DNA of 17,399 nucleotides from Bog-473 sp964457065 (GTDB lineage Bacteria > Actinomycetota > Acidimicrobiia > Acidimicrobiales > RAAP-2), in the NCBI GenBank assembly GCA_964457065.1, contig CAYWDQ010000060.1, forward strand, positions 1-17,399, read 5' to 3'. Both the position numbers and the translations under genes were made by a program. Under the pieces are notes generated by a model. The model was not told the DNA's origin. It saw only the letters and a program-made list of their open reading frames with translations, and did not search any database. This document shows, piece by piece, positions 1 to 6,442 of this stretch (position 1 is its first letter; every line of letters begins with the position of its first letter).

Positions 1-376
1 GCCCGAGCGGCGCCAGCTCGGCGTTGAGCTGCTCGAGGGTGACGCCGGGCTCCAACACGGCGACCTGGTTCTCGGTGTCGATCTCGCGGATCCGCTTCAT
101 GTGGTCGAAGGCCAGCAGGATCCCGTCGGCCACCGGGACGGCCGCGCCGGACAGGCCGGTGCCACTGCCACGGGCCACCACCGGTACCCCGTGCTCGCTC
201 GCCACCTTCAGGATCTCGGACACCTCGTCCGTCGAGCCGGGCAGGACCACTGCGAGGGGGACGACGGGCACGGTGGTGAGCGCCTCGTCGTGGGTGTAGT
301 CGTCGTGCACCGCGGCGCCTGAGACGACGTTGCTCTCACCCACGGTCTTACGCAGCTGTTCCAGGAGTTCCGGCAT
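1..376 (-). CDS. FAD-linked oxidase, GlcD/DLD type (N-terminal part, runs off window)
   Basis: Reading the minus strand from the ATG at 376 gives an open frame to the window edge (125 codons), so only the N-terminus is present. The protein begins MPELLEQLRKTVGESNV and contains the PP-loop of the PCMH-type FAD-binding domain: VARGSGTGLSGAA at about residues 68-80, preceded by VLPGSTDEVSEILKVA (about 44-59). A LEPGVTLEQLN segment follows near the cut. This pattern is typical of the flavin subunit of glycolate oxidase and D-lactate dehydrogenases, which oxidise a 2-hydroxy acid to a 2-oxo acid. The substrate cannot be told from this part. The start has only a weak G-rich region upstream. The gene lies 53 bases downstream of the helicase gene on the same strand, so co-transcription is possible. 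The family is clear; the exact enzyme is not. Confidence 0.85.
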   Translation of the reverse strand, partial: MPELLEQLRKTVGESNVVSGAAVHDDYTHDEALTTVPVVPLAVVLPGSTDEVSEILKVASEHGVPVVARGSGTGLSGAAVPVADGILLAFDHMKRIREIDTENQVAVLEPGVTLEQLNAELAPLG

Positions 377-429
377 ACGACGGTCCACCCCCACCTCGGA
401 TCGATCAGGCGGACCGACCTTACCGGTCC

Positions 430-2049
430 CTACCCCGCGTCGGCGCCCTCCGCCAGCCGGCGCCGCAGTTCCGCCACATGGGCCGAGACCTCCAGCGCCG
501 CGGTCGGCGCCGCCTCCCTCTCGAGCACAGCGATCGCCCGCTCAATGGGCGCCAGCCACGGGCTCGGCCCCCGCGCCCCGCCGTGGCCGGGGTCGTCACC
601 CGCCCGCTCGGACCAGCTGCACCAGAGCTCCTCCTCGGAGCGCGTGAGCGCCACATACAGCAGCCGGCGTTCCTCGTCCACGGCAGCGGGGGTCTGGGCA
701 GACGCGATGGGCATGAGGCCGGCATGCAGCCCGACGACGATGACCGTCGGCCACTGCAGCCCCTTGGCCCGGTGGAAGGTCGTGAGCACCACGCGGTCGC
801 GGTCCAACGGCTCCTCGCGCCCCGCCTCCTCGTCCTGGTCGTGTCCGCGCCGGCTGCTCTCGGCGCGCAGATCGGATGCCGGGCCGAGGTCGGCGCCGGC
901 GATCAGGCTCGGCACCCGGGCCGCGTCCATGGCCGCCTGCACTTTGGCCAGCTGGGCGTTCGTGCGCGTCAGTACGGCGATGCTCGACCACGGTCGCCCC
1001 GGCGTGCGGGACATCTTGGCCTGCGAAGCGGCCCAGGCGGCCTCGTCGTCCTCGGAGGCGTGCGTCACCACCTTGGGTACCGGCCCGTCGATGCGTGTCG
1101 TGCGCGGCGCGACCACCGCGGCACCGGTGCCACCCTCGCGGAGGACGGCCGTCGCCACCGCCACCACCTGCGGCGTGCAGCGGTGGTTCTCGTCGAGACG
1201 GATGACCGTGGTGCCGCGCAGGATGTCTGGCAACCGGTCGAGCAGCGTGGGATCGGCCCCGTTGAAGCCGTAGACGGACTGGTTGGGGTCGCCCACCACG
1301 AAGAGATCGGGCTCGTCGGCCAGCATGGTGGTGAGCAGGCGGAACTGGGCGGGGTTCACGTCCTGCATCTCGTCGACGAAGAGGTGGCGGGTGCGCCAGC
1401 GTATGGAGTCGGCGAATTCGCGGTCCCCCGCCAGCGCGTCGGCGCACGCGACGATCAGGTCGTCGAAGTCGAGTAGCCGCCGGCGCGTGCGCTCGCTCTC
1501 GTAGCGGATGTACGCGTCCGCCACCTGTTCGGGACTGATGCCCGGCCGACGTCGGTGCCGCCGCGCCTCGGCCTCGTAGCGGTCCGGGGTGACGAGCCGC
1601 GCCTTGGCCCAACCGATCTCCCCGTCGAGAGCCCGGGTGCGGCGCGGGTCGCCGGTCGTGACGTCGGCCAGCAGCCGCCGCCGGTCCGGCAGGAGCTGGG
1701 GGAGCGGGCGCCCACGCAGCTCCCGGTGTTCTCGCAGCAGGCCGAGCGCGGTGCGGTGGAACGTGCCTGCCTTCACCCCCGAGACCCCGAGCGACCACAG
1801 GCGGGTGCGCAGCTCGTCGGCGGCCTTGCGGCTGAACGTCGTGACCAGCGTGCGGTCGGCCTCTATGGAGCCGTCGCGCACGCGACGGGCCACCCGCAGC
1901 GTGAGGACCCTCGTCTTGCCGGCCCCGGCGCCGGCCACGACGCACAGGAGCGGATCATCGGACTCGATCGCCTCACGCTGGGCCATCGTCAGTCGGTTCG
2001 CACCGGGGAGCTCCTCCCAGGTGTCGCTCTCGAAGCCCTCGAACGTCAT
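430..2049 (-). CDS. UvrD/PcrA-like superfamily 1 DNA helicase, short form
   Basis: A 539-residue ATP-dependent 3'-5' DNA helicase of superfamily 1A. Motifs occur in order: Q-motif MAQREAI (22-28), Walker A AGAGAGKT (39-46), motif Ia TTFSRKAADEL (70-80), Walker B VDEMQD (225-230, where DEFQD or DEYQD is usual), motif III GDPNQSVYGFNGAD (253-266), motif IV DENHR (286-290), motif V TFHRAKGLQW (424-433) and motif VI LLYVALTR (463-470). UvrD and PcrA proteins are usually over 650 residues. Here only some 25-30 residues separate the end of 2A (about 390) from motif V, so the 2B subdomain is nearly missing. ATG 2049 has GGAG at spacing 7. GTG 2055, two codons earlier, sits 7 bases after a TACCGT hexamer and could be a leaderless start. 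A role in repair or recombination is inferred from the family. Confidence 0.9.
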   Translation of the reverse strand: MTFEGFESDTWEELPGANRLTMAQREAIESDDPLLCVVAGAGAGKTRVLTLRVARRVRDGSIEADRTLVTTFSRKAADELRTRLWSLGVSGVKAGTFHRTALGLLREHRELRGRPLPQLLPDRRRLLADVTTGDPRRTRALDGEIGWAKARLVTPDRYEAEARRHRRRPGISPEQVADAYIRYESERTRRRLLDFDDLIVACADALAGDREFADSIRWRTRHLFVDEMQDVNPAQFRLLTTMLADEPDLFVVGDPNQSVYGFNGADPTLLDRLPDILRGTTVIRLDENHRCTPQVVAVATAVLREGGTGAAVVAPRTTRIDGPVPKVVTHASEDDEAAWAASQAKMSRTPGRPWSSIAVLTRTNAQLAKVQAAMDAARVPSLIAGADLGPASDLRAESSRRGHDQDEEAGREEPLDRDRVVLTTFHRAKGLQWPTVIVVGLHAGLMPIASAQTPAAVDEERRLLYVALTRSEEELWCSWSERAGDDPGHGGARGPSPWLAPIERAIAVLEREAAPTAALEVSAHVAELRRRLAEGADAG

Positions 2050-2062
2050 GACCACACTCCGC

Positions 2063-2068
2063 ACGGTA
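2063..2068 (-). promoter_or_regulatory. Possible -10 hexamer of the helicase gene
   Basis: On the minus strand TACCGT fits the actinobacterial TANNNT -10 consensus. Seven bases separate it from GTG 2055, which is in frame with ATG 2049, matching the spacing of leaderless transcripts. No clear -35 box is visible. Confidence 0.35.
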
Positions 2069-2105
2069 CTGAACGGGTGCTCGCGGCACCCGGGGGACCT
2101 GCGCC

Positions 2106-2111
2106 TATCGT
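2106..2111 (+). promoter_or_regulatory. Possible -10 hexamer of the amine oxidase operon
   Basis: TATCGT fits TANNNT and lies 43 bases before the preferred start at 2155. This would give a leader of roughly 35-40 bases that includes the strong Shine-Dalgarno sequence at 2141. I see no convincing -35 box. Confidence 0.35.
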
Positions 2112-2140
2112 GGCCCATCGGGAGCAGTGGGGCCCCATGG

Positions 2141-2146
2141 AGGAGG
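2141..2146 (+). promoter_or_regulatory. Shine-Dalgarno AGGAGG that decides the amine oxidase start
   Basis: A perfect AGGAGG with an 8-base spacer to ATG 2155. It lies inside the reading frame that would begin at ATG 2137, so it favours 2155 over 2137. Confidence 0.65.
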
Positions 2147-2154
2147 AGCAGGCG

Positions 2155-3585
2155 ATGGCCGAGCTGGAACGGGAGTGCGAGGTGGTGGTCGTCGGTGCCG
2201 GCTATTCGGGCCTGGCCGCCGCCCGCCACCTGGCCCGCTCGGCGGTGGACGTCCTGGTGCTCGATGCCCGCCACCGCGTGGGCGGCCGCTCCTTCACCGA
2301 CGTCACCCCGGCCGGGTTCACCATCGACCGGGGAGGCCAGTGGATCGGCCCCACCCAGGACCATCTCGCCGCGCTGGCCACCGAACTGGGGGTACGGACG
2401 TTCCCGACCCATACGACCGGGCAGGGGGTCGAGTTGCGCGACGGGGCGCGCGACCTCTACGTCGGCCTCATCCCGACGTCGGACCCCCACGGCGCCGCCG
2501 ACGGCATCGCCGCCATGCTCGACCTCGACCTGGCCGCCTTCGAGGTCCCGCTCGACGCACCCTGGGACGCCCCAGACGCCGCCGCGCTCGACTCCCAGAC
2601 GCTGGCCTCGTGGTTCGACACCCACCTCACCTCGGCGTCCGCCCGGGACATCCTGGAGGTCGCCCTCAAGGCCGTCTTCGGTGCCGGATCGGGCGAGCTC
2701 TCGCTCCTCTTCGCGCTCTTCTACCTCCACGCCGGCGGCGGGCTGACCAACCTGGCCCGCACCACCGGTGGCGCGCAGGAGCGCCGCTTCACCGGTGGCT
2801 CCCAGCAGCTGGCGCAGGGCATGGCCGACGAGCTCGGGGACCGGGTGATCCTCGGCGCCCCCGCCGAGACGGTTGCCCACGGTCCCGACGATGTGGTCGT
2901 CGGGGCCCGTCTCGTCGCCCCCGGAGCCGACCCGGCCGACCCTGCGGCCGAGCACAGGCCGCTGGGGGTGCGCGCCCGGCGCGTCATCCTGGCCATGTCG
3001 CCGGTGCTGTGCGCGCGCCTCGCCTACACGCCGGCGCTCCCCGGGCGCCGGGACCAGCTGTGCCAGCGCATGCCCATGGGCGCCGTCACCAAGGTCCACG
3101 TGATCTACGAGCGTCCCTTCTGGCGCGAGGACGGCCTCAACGGTCAGATCGTCGCCCCCGGCGGCGCCATGTCGGCCACGTTCGACAACTCGCCCGAGGA
3201 CGCCGGCCACGGCGAGATCGTCGGCTTCATCGCCGGTGACGAGTGCCGGCGCCTCGAGAGCGCCGGGCCCGAGGCACGCCGCGAGATCATGTTGGCCGAC
3301 CTCGAGCTCGCCTTCGGCCCCCGGGCGCGCACGCCGATCGAGGTCGTCGAGCAGCACTGGCCGGGCGAGCCGTTCACCCGGGGCGGGCCCGTGGCGGTCA
3401 GCACTCCGGGGGCGCTCACGGCGCTCGGTCCGGCCCTGCGCGAGCCCGTGGGACCGCTGCACTGGGCCGGGACTGAGACCGCGACCCGGTGGTGCGGCTA
3501 CCTCGACGGCGCGCTCTCTGCCGGCATCCGGGCCGCCGACGAGGTCCTGCGCGCCCTCAAGGGAGAGCCCGTTGGCCTCGACTGA
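2155..3585 (+). CDS. Flavin monoamine oxidase family protein
   Basis: A 476-residue flavoenzyme of the monoamine/polyamine oxidase fold, expected to oxidise an amine to an aldehyde with release of hydrogen peroxide. The dinucleotide motif GAGYSGLAAARHL is at 14-26, followed by DARHRVGGRS (37-46) and the substrate-side GGQWIGPTQDH (60-70). K313 in AVTKVHVIYERPFW matches the conserved flavin-facing lysine of MAO. The C-terminal FAD motif WAGTETATRWCGYLDGA (437-453) supplies Y449, one side of the aromatic cage. By eye alignment, the position of the flavin-linking Cys of human MAO is P412 and the second cage Tyr is V413, so FAD is probably non-covalent and the pocket altered. ATG 2155 is chosen for its AGGAGG; ATG 2137 is an in-frame alternative. 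It is first in a three-gene set with an SCP2 protein and a permease. The substrate is unknown. Confidence 0.9.
   Translation: MAELERECEVVVVGAGYSGLAAARHLARSAVDVLVLDARHRVGGRSFTDVTPAGFTIDRGGQWIGPTQDHLAALATELGVRTFPTHTTGQGVELRDGARDLYVGLIPTSDPHGAADGIAAMLDLDLAAFEVPLDAPWDAPDAAALDSQTLASWFDTHLTSASARDILEVALKAVFGAGSGELSLLFALFYLHAGGGLTNLARTTGGAQERRFTGGSQQLAQGMADELGDRVILGAPAETVAHGPDDVVVGARLVAPGADPADPAAEHRPLGVRARRVILAMSPVLCARLAYTPALPGRRDQLCQRMPMGAVTKVHVIYERPFWREDGLNGQIVAPGGAMSATFDNSPEDAGHGEIVGFIAGDECRRLESAGPEARREIMLADLELAFGPRARTPIEVVEQHWPGEPFTRGGPVAVSTPGALTALGPALREPVGPLHWAGTETATRWCGYLDGALSAGIRAADEVLRALKGEPVGLD
3561..3565 (+). promoter_or_regulatory. Shine-Dalgarno GGGAG supporting the TTG start of the SCP2 gene
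   Basis: GGGAG lies inside the end of the amine oxidase gene, 6 bases before TTG 3572. No ATG or GTG occurs in this frame near the start of the SCP2 homology, so this site supports the TTG start. Confidence 0.5.
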
Positions 3586-3931
3586 GGAGTTGGTCGAGGC
3601 GTACGCCGAGTGGCGCACCCGCAGCAACGCGAACCCCCGTCTGACCAAGATGCTGAAGGGGTGGGACCGCGTCATCCACTTCACCACGACCGACACCGCC
3701 CAGGGCTACACCATGCGGGTCGAGGGCCAGCAGCTGTCCGAGCTCGCGGTGGGCCACGAGGGGCAGCCCGACGTCGTGGTGACGGGCAGCAGCGAGGACT
3801 TCTGCGACCTGTACTGGGGCGACCTCAACCCGTCGGAGAAGTACATGTCCGGCGAGATCACCTTGATGGGCTCGCAGCAGGACGTCATGCGGATCGACGC
3901 CATCTCCATGGTGGCCTTCCTCGACACCTGA
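3572..3931 (+). CDS. SCP2 sterol-binding domain protein
   Basis: A 119-residue single-domain protein. The pattern VIHFTTTDTAQGYTMRVEGQ, then PDVVVTGSSEDFCDLYWGDLNPSEKYMSGEITLMGS, matches SCP2 proteins: a lipid-binding alpha/beta fold in which a helix following the 'dv.i.g..ed' strand packs on a hydrophobic tunnel. The start is TTG 3572, with GGGAG six bases upstream; an in-frame TTG at 3590 has its G-rich sequence too close. The gene overlaps the amine oxidase stop by 14 bases, so translation is probably coupled. Such proteins bind sterols, fatty acids or acyl-CoA and have no catalytic residues of their own. Its pairing with an amine oxidase and a permease suggests binding of a hydrophobic substrate or product, but that is inference. 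The SCP2 assignment is fairly secure. Confidence 0.85.
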   Translation: MASTEELVEAYAEWRTRSNANPRLTKMLKGWDRVIHFTTTDTAQGYTMRVEGQQLSELAVGHEGQPDVVVTGSSEDFCDLYWGDLNPSEKYMSGEITLMGSQQDVMRIDAISMVAFLDT

Positions 3932-3943
3932 GCCCCGCACACC

Positions 3944-5329
3944 GTGACCGACGCCACCATCGCGTCCCGCGCCACGTTGCGCCGCGCGCTGGGCCTGCGC
4001 ACCGTCGTCACCACCTCGACCGGCCTGGCGTTCGCCGCCCTCGAGTACCTGGCCGCCGCGGGACTGGTGGCCTACGTGTCCGGCGACTCCGCCTTCATCC
4101 CGATCATCGTCGCCGGAGTCCTCGCGCTGGTTGCGTACGGGTTCTTCGGCGAGCTCAACGGGATGTTTCCCACGGCGGCGGCCATCCGGCTCTACATGAA
4201 GCGGTCCATGGACGACCGTGCCGCGTTGGTCATCACGTTCACCTACATGACGACGATCATCCTGGTGATCGCCTCCGACGCCTTCATCGTCGGCAGCGCG
4301 CTGGCGCATGCCTTCGGCGAGCCCTCCTGGGTCGCCGCCCTGTGGATCATCGGCCTCCTGGCGGTGGCGGTCGTGACCAACCTGCGCGGCATCAGCGTGG
4401 CCGGCCTGCTGCAGGACGTCGCCACCTCCGTTGTCGTGCTGGCCACGCTCGTCATCGGCGTCCTGGCACTCGTGCACAGCGGCCACGGACTGCACACTCC
4501 CTTCCAGCCGCTGCACGGGCACGGCCCGGGGGACCTCTTCGAGGCGGTCGCGCTCGGCGTCTTCCTCTACAGCGCGTTCGAGTGGGTGACCACGAGCGCC
4601 GAGGAGGTGCGCAAGCCGGAGTCGATCAGTCGGGGCATGCTCATCGCCGTCGGCATCCTGTGCGTCGTCTGCTCCGTGGCCGCGGTGGCGATGAGCCACA
4701 CCCTCACCCACAACGAGCTCACCTCCGCCTACCCTCAGCTCTACCTCGGCATCGCGGCCATCGGGCACTCGGGGTTGTGGGTGATGGCCGGGGTCACGGC
4801 GGTGACCGCGCTCAACACGTTCAACGGCGGCTTCATCACCGCGTCACGGTTCATCTACGGCACCGCCCGCGAGGGCTCGCTGCCATCCCAGTTGGCCCAC
4901 CTGAACGACCGCGCCGTGCCCTGGGTGCCGGTGGTGGCCCTCGGCGCCGTCTCCGCGGTCGTCGCGCTGCTGGTCGCGCTGACCCACGCCTGGCAGGTGC
5001 TCGTCGCCACCGGGGCGGCGCTCGAGGCGATGATCTACGGCGTGGCGGGGTTCTGCGCGCTGCGGCTGCGGAAGCGCCAGCCCGACACACCGAGGCCCTT
5101 CCGGGTACGCGGTCTCTCCGTGCTCGGCCCGATCGGGATCGTCCTCTTCGGACTGTTGGCCGTCACGGCGTCGGTATCGGTGCAGACCAAGTTCAACCCG
5201 GCACCTCTGATCATCATCCTCGTCGTCGGCGCGCTCAGCGCCTTCTACGTGCTGCGGGTCCTCCCCGGCATCCGGGAGCGGGAGGCGGCGCGGCGCGCCG
5301 CCCGGCCGCGGCGCCGGCCCGGTCGCTGA
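3944..5329 (+). CDS. APC-superfamily amino acid/amine permease
   Basis: A 461-residue integral membrane protein with about 12 hydrophobic spans. The family signature SAFEWVTTSAEEVRKPE (210-226), following TM6 of the APC fold, is present, as is the TM8-loop motif NTFNGGFITASRFIYGTARE (291-310). A conserved FFGELNGMFPTAAAIRLYMK segment follows TM2 (67-86). The C-terminus is Arg-rich and cytoplasmic. APC permeases import amino acids or amines with a cation, or exchange them. Specificity cannot be read here, but the amine oxidase two genes upstream makes an amine or amino acid likely. The start is GTG 3944, 12 bases after the SCP2 stop, with only a weak Shine-Dalgarno sequence, consistent with coupled translation. 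It ends 3 bases short of the opposing ddl stop. Confidence 0.88.
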   Translation: MTDATIASRATLRRALGLRTVVTTSTGLAFAALEYLAAAGLVAYVSGDSAFIPIIVAGVLALVAYGFFGELNGMFPTAAAIRLYMKRSMDDRAALVITFTYMTTIILVIASDAFIVGSALAHAFGEPSWVAALWIIGLLAVAVVTNLRGISVAGLLQDVATSVVVLATLVIGVLALVHSGHGLHTPFQPLHGHGPGDLFEAVALGVFLYSAFEWVTTSAEEVRKPESISRGMLIAVGILCVVCSVAAVAMSHTLTHNELTSAYPQLYLGIAAIGHSGLWVMAGVTAVTALNTFNGGFITASRFIYGTAREGSLPSQLAHLNDRAVPWVPVVALGAVSAVVALLVALTHAWQVLVATGAALEAMIYGVAGFCALRLRKRQPDTPRPFRVRGLSVLGPIGIVLFGLLAVTASVSVQTKFNPAPLIIILVVGALSAFYVLRVLPGIREREAARRAARPRRRPGR

Positions 5330-5332
5330 GCC

Positions 5333-6406
5333 TCAGGCTGGCCGGTGCGTGCGCAGCAGGCGCCGGCGGGCGTGCCGGGCCCGGGCCAGGGTGACCAGCT
5401 CCTCCACGACGGCCCGGAACGGCCGGCCCTCGGCCTCCCAGAGCATCGGGAACATGGAGATCGGGGTGAAGCCGGGCATGGTGTTCACCTCGTTGACCAC
5501 GATCTCGTCGTCCTCGGCGAGGAACAGGTCGACGCGGGCCAGGCCCTCGACCCGGAGGGCCCGGTACGCCTCCGAGGCCACGCGCTGGGCGTGGGCCAGC
5601 TGCGCGTCCGTGAGGTCGGTGGGCGCGATCGTCTCCGCCGCGCCCAGCACGTACTTGTCGTCGTAGTCGTAGAACTCCCGGCTGGCGATGATCTCGCCGG
5701 CCTTGGTCACGCGGACGTCCTCGTTGCCCATGAGCGCGAGCTCGAGCTCGCGGCCGAGGATGAACTCCTCGAGGATCACGTGGTCGTCGAACTCGAACGC
5801 GGCGAGCACCGCATCACCGAGCGCGGCGACGTCGGACACCTTGGCGACGCCGATGGAGGACCCGAGGTTGGCCGGCTTCACGAAGACGGGCAGGCCGAGA
5901 GCTCCGACCGCCTCCTCCATGATCTCGGCCGACCACGAAGAGCGGGACACGAGCCGCCACGCCGCCACCGGCAGGCGGTGGTCGTGCAGCACCGACTTGG
6001 AGACGCCCTTGTCCATGCAGACGGCGGAAGAGAGCACTCCCGCACCGACGTAGGGGACGCGCAACGCCTCCAGATGCCCCTGGATCACGCCGTCCTCACC
6101 GAAGGGCCCGTGCAGCGCCGGGAACACCACCGCGTCGTGCGGCAGGCCCTCATCGAGGTGCTTGAGCTCGACGCTTCCGTCGTGATGGAGCAGGTCGTCG
6201 GGGGAGGCGAGGGCGTCGACCTCGTCGAGGTCGGCCAGGACCCGGTCGGCGTCGACCCACCGCTTGTCGTGGGTCAGCCCGATGGCCTTGACCACGAACC
6301 CGGACTCGATTGCGGCCTCGACGATCCGGCGTGCCGAGATGCACGAGATCTCGTGCTCGGCCGAGGGGCCGCCGTAGACGACCGCGAGCTCTCCCGGATC
6401 AGGCAT
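5333..6406 (-). CDS. ddl: D-alanine--D-alanine ligase
   Basis: A 357-residue ATP-grasp enzyme that joins two D-Ala for peptidoglycan synthesis in the cytoplasm. The family motifs are intact: GGPSAEHEIS (12-21, first D-Ala site), HGPFGEDG (99-106), MDK (131-133), FVKPANLGSSIGV (175-187, ATP binding), EEFILGRELELALMG (213-227) and NEVNTMPGFT (305-314, Mg2+ binding). The omega-loop is EFYDYDDKY (244-252). The Tyr in FYDY is the residue that marks D-Ala-D-Ala ligases, whereas VanA-type D-Ala-D-lactate ligases have a different loop. ATG 6406 has no Shine-Dalgarno sequence but has TATAGC or TAGCCT 6-8 bases upstream on the minus strand, so it may be leaderless. It is divergent from murF, the enzyme that uses its product. 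Confidence 0.97.
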   Translation of the reverse strand: MPDPGELAVVYGGPSAEHEISCISARRIVEAAIESGFVVKAIGLTHDKRWVDADRVLADLDEVDALASPDDLLHHDGSVELKHLDEGLPHDAVVFPALHGPFGEDGVIQGHLEALRVPYVGAGVLSSAVCMDKGVSKSVLHDHRLPVAAWRLVSRSSWSAEIMEEAVGALGLPVFVKPANLGSSIGVAKVSDVAALGDAVLAAFEFDDHVILEEFILGRELELALMGNEDVRVTKAGEIIASREFYDYDDKYVLGAAETIAPTDLTDAQLAHAQRVASEAYRALRVEGLARVDLFLAEDDEIVVNEVNTMPGFTPISMFPMLWEAEGRPFRAVVEELVTLARARHARRRLLRTHRPA

Positions 6407-6412
6407 CGACCG

Positions 6413-6424
6413 AGGCTATACAAT
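6413..6424. promoter_or_regulatory. Overlapping divergent -10 elements between ddl and murF
   Basis: The AT-rich octamer TATACAAT (6417-6424) stands out in a GC-rich context. On the plus strand TACAAT (6419-6424) fits TANNNT and lies 18 bases before the murF start. On the minus strand the same bases continue as TATAGC (6415-6420, read leftward) and TAGCCT (6413-6418), 8 or 6 bases before the ddl ATG. One short site therefore probably serves both genes. No -35 box is obvious. Confidence 0.5.
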
Positions 6425-6442
6425 CGGTCACGAGGGCGATGC

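Noticed and set aside
1555..2136. Upstream extension of the amine oxidase frame.
   Set aside because: It is antisense to the helicase gene, shows no homology before the GAGYSG motif, and a strong AGGAGG marks the start at 2155.
2050..3696. Long minus-strand open frame extending the helicase protein N-terminally to over 1,000 residues.
   Set aside because: The extra half lies antisense to the amine oxidase, is of low-complexity Gly/Arg/Glu/Val composition without motifs, and helicase homology begins just after the ATG at 2049. It is a shadow frame caused by high GC.
3557..4768. 403-residue minus-strand open frame under the SCP2 and permease genes.
   Set aside because: It is His/Asp/Gly/Arg-rich and has no motif; the opposite strand encodes a clear permease and SCP2 protein.
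5333..6406. Possibility that the ligase is a VanA-type D-Ala-D-lactate resistance enzyme.
   Set aside because: The omega-loop EFYDYDDKY with the diagnostic Tyr is that of D-Ala-D-Ala ligases, and no vanH or vanX genes are adjacent.
5345..6442. Plus-strand extension upstream of murF across ddl.
   Set aside because: It is antisense to ddl, which has complete catalytic motifs. The MurF N-terminal domain begins at GTG 6443 with a ribosome site.
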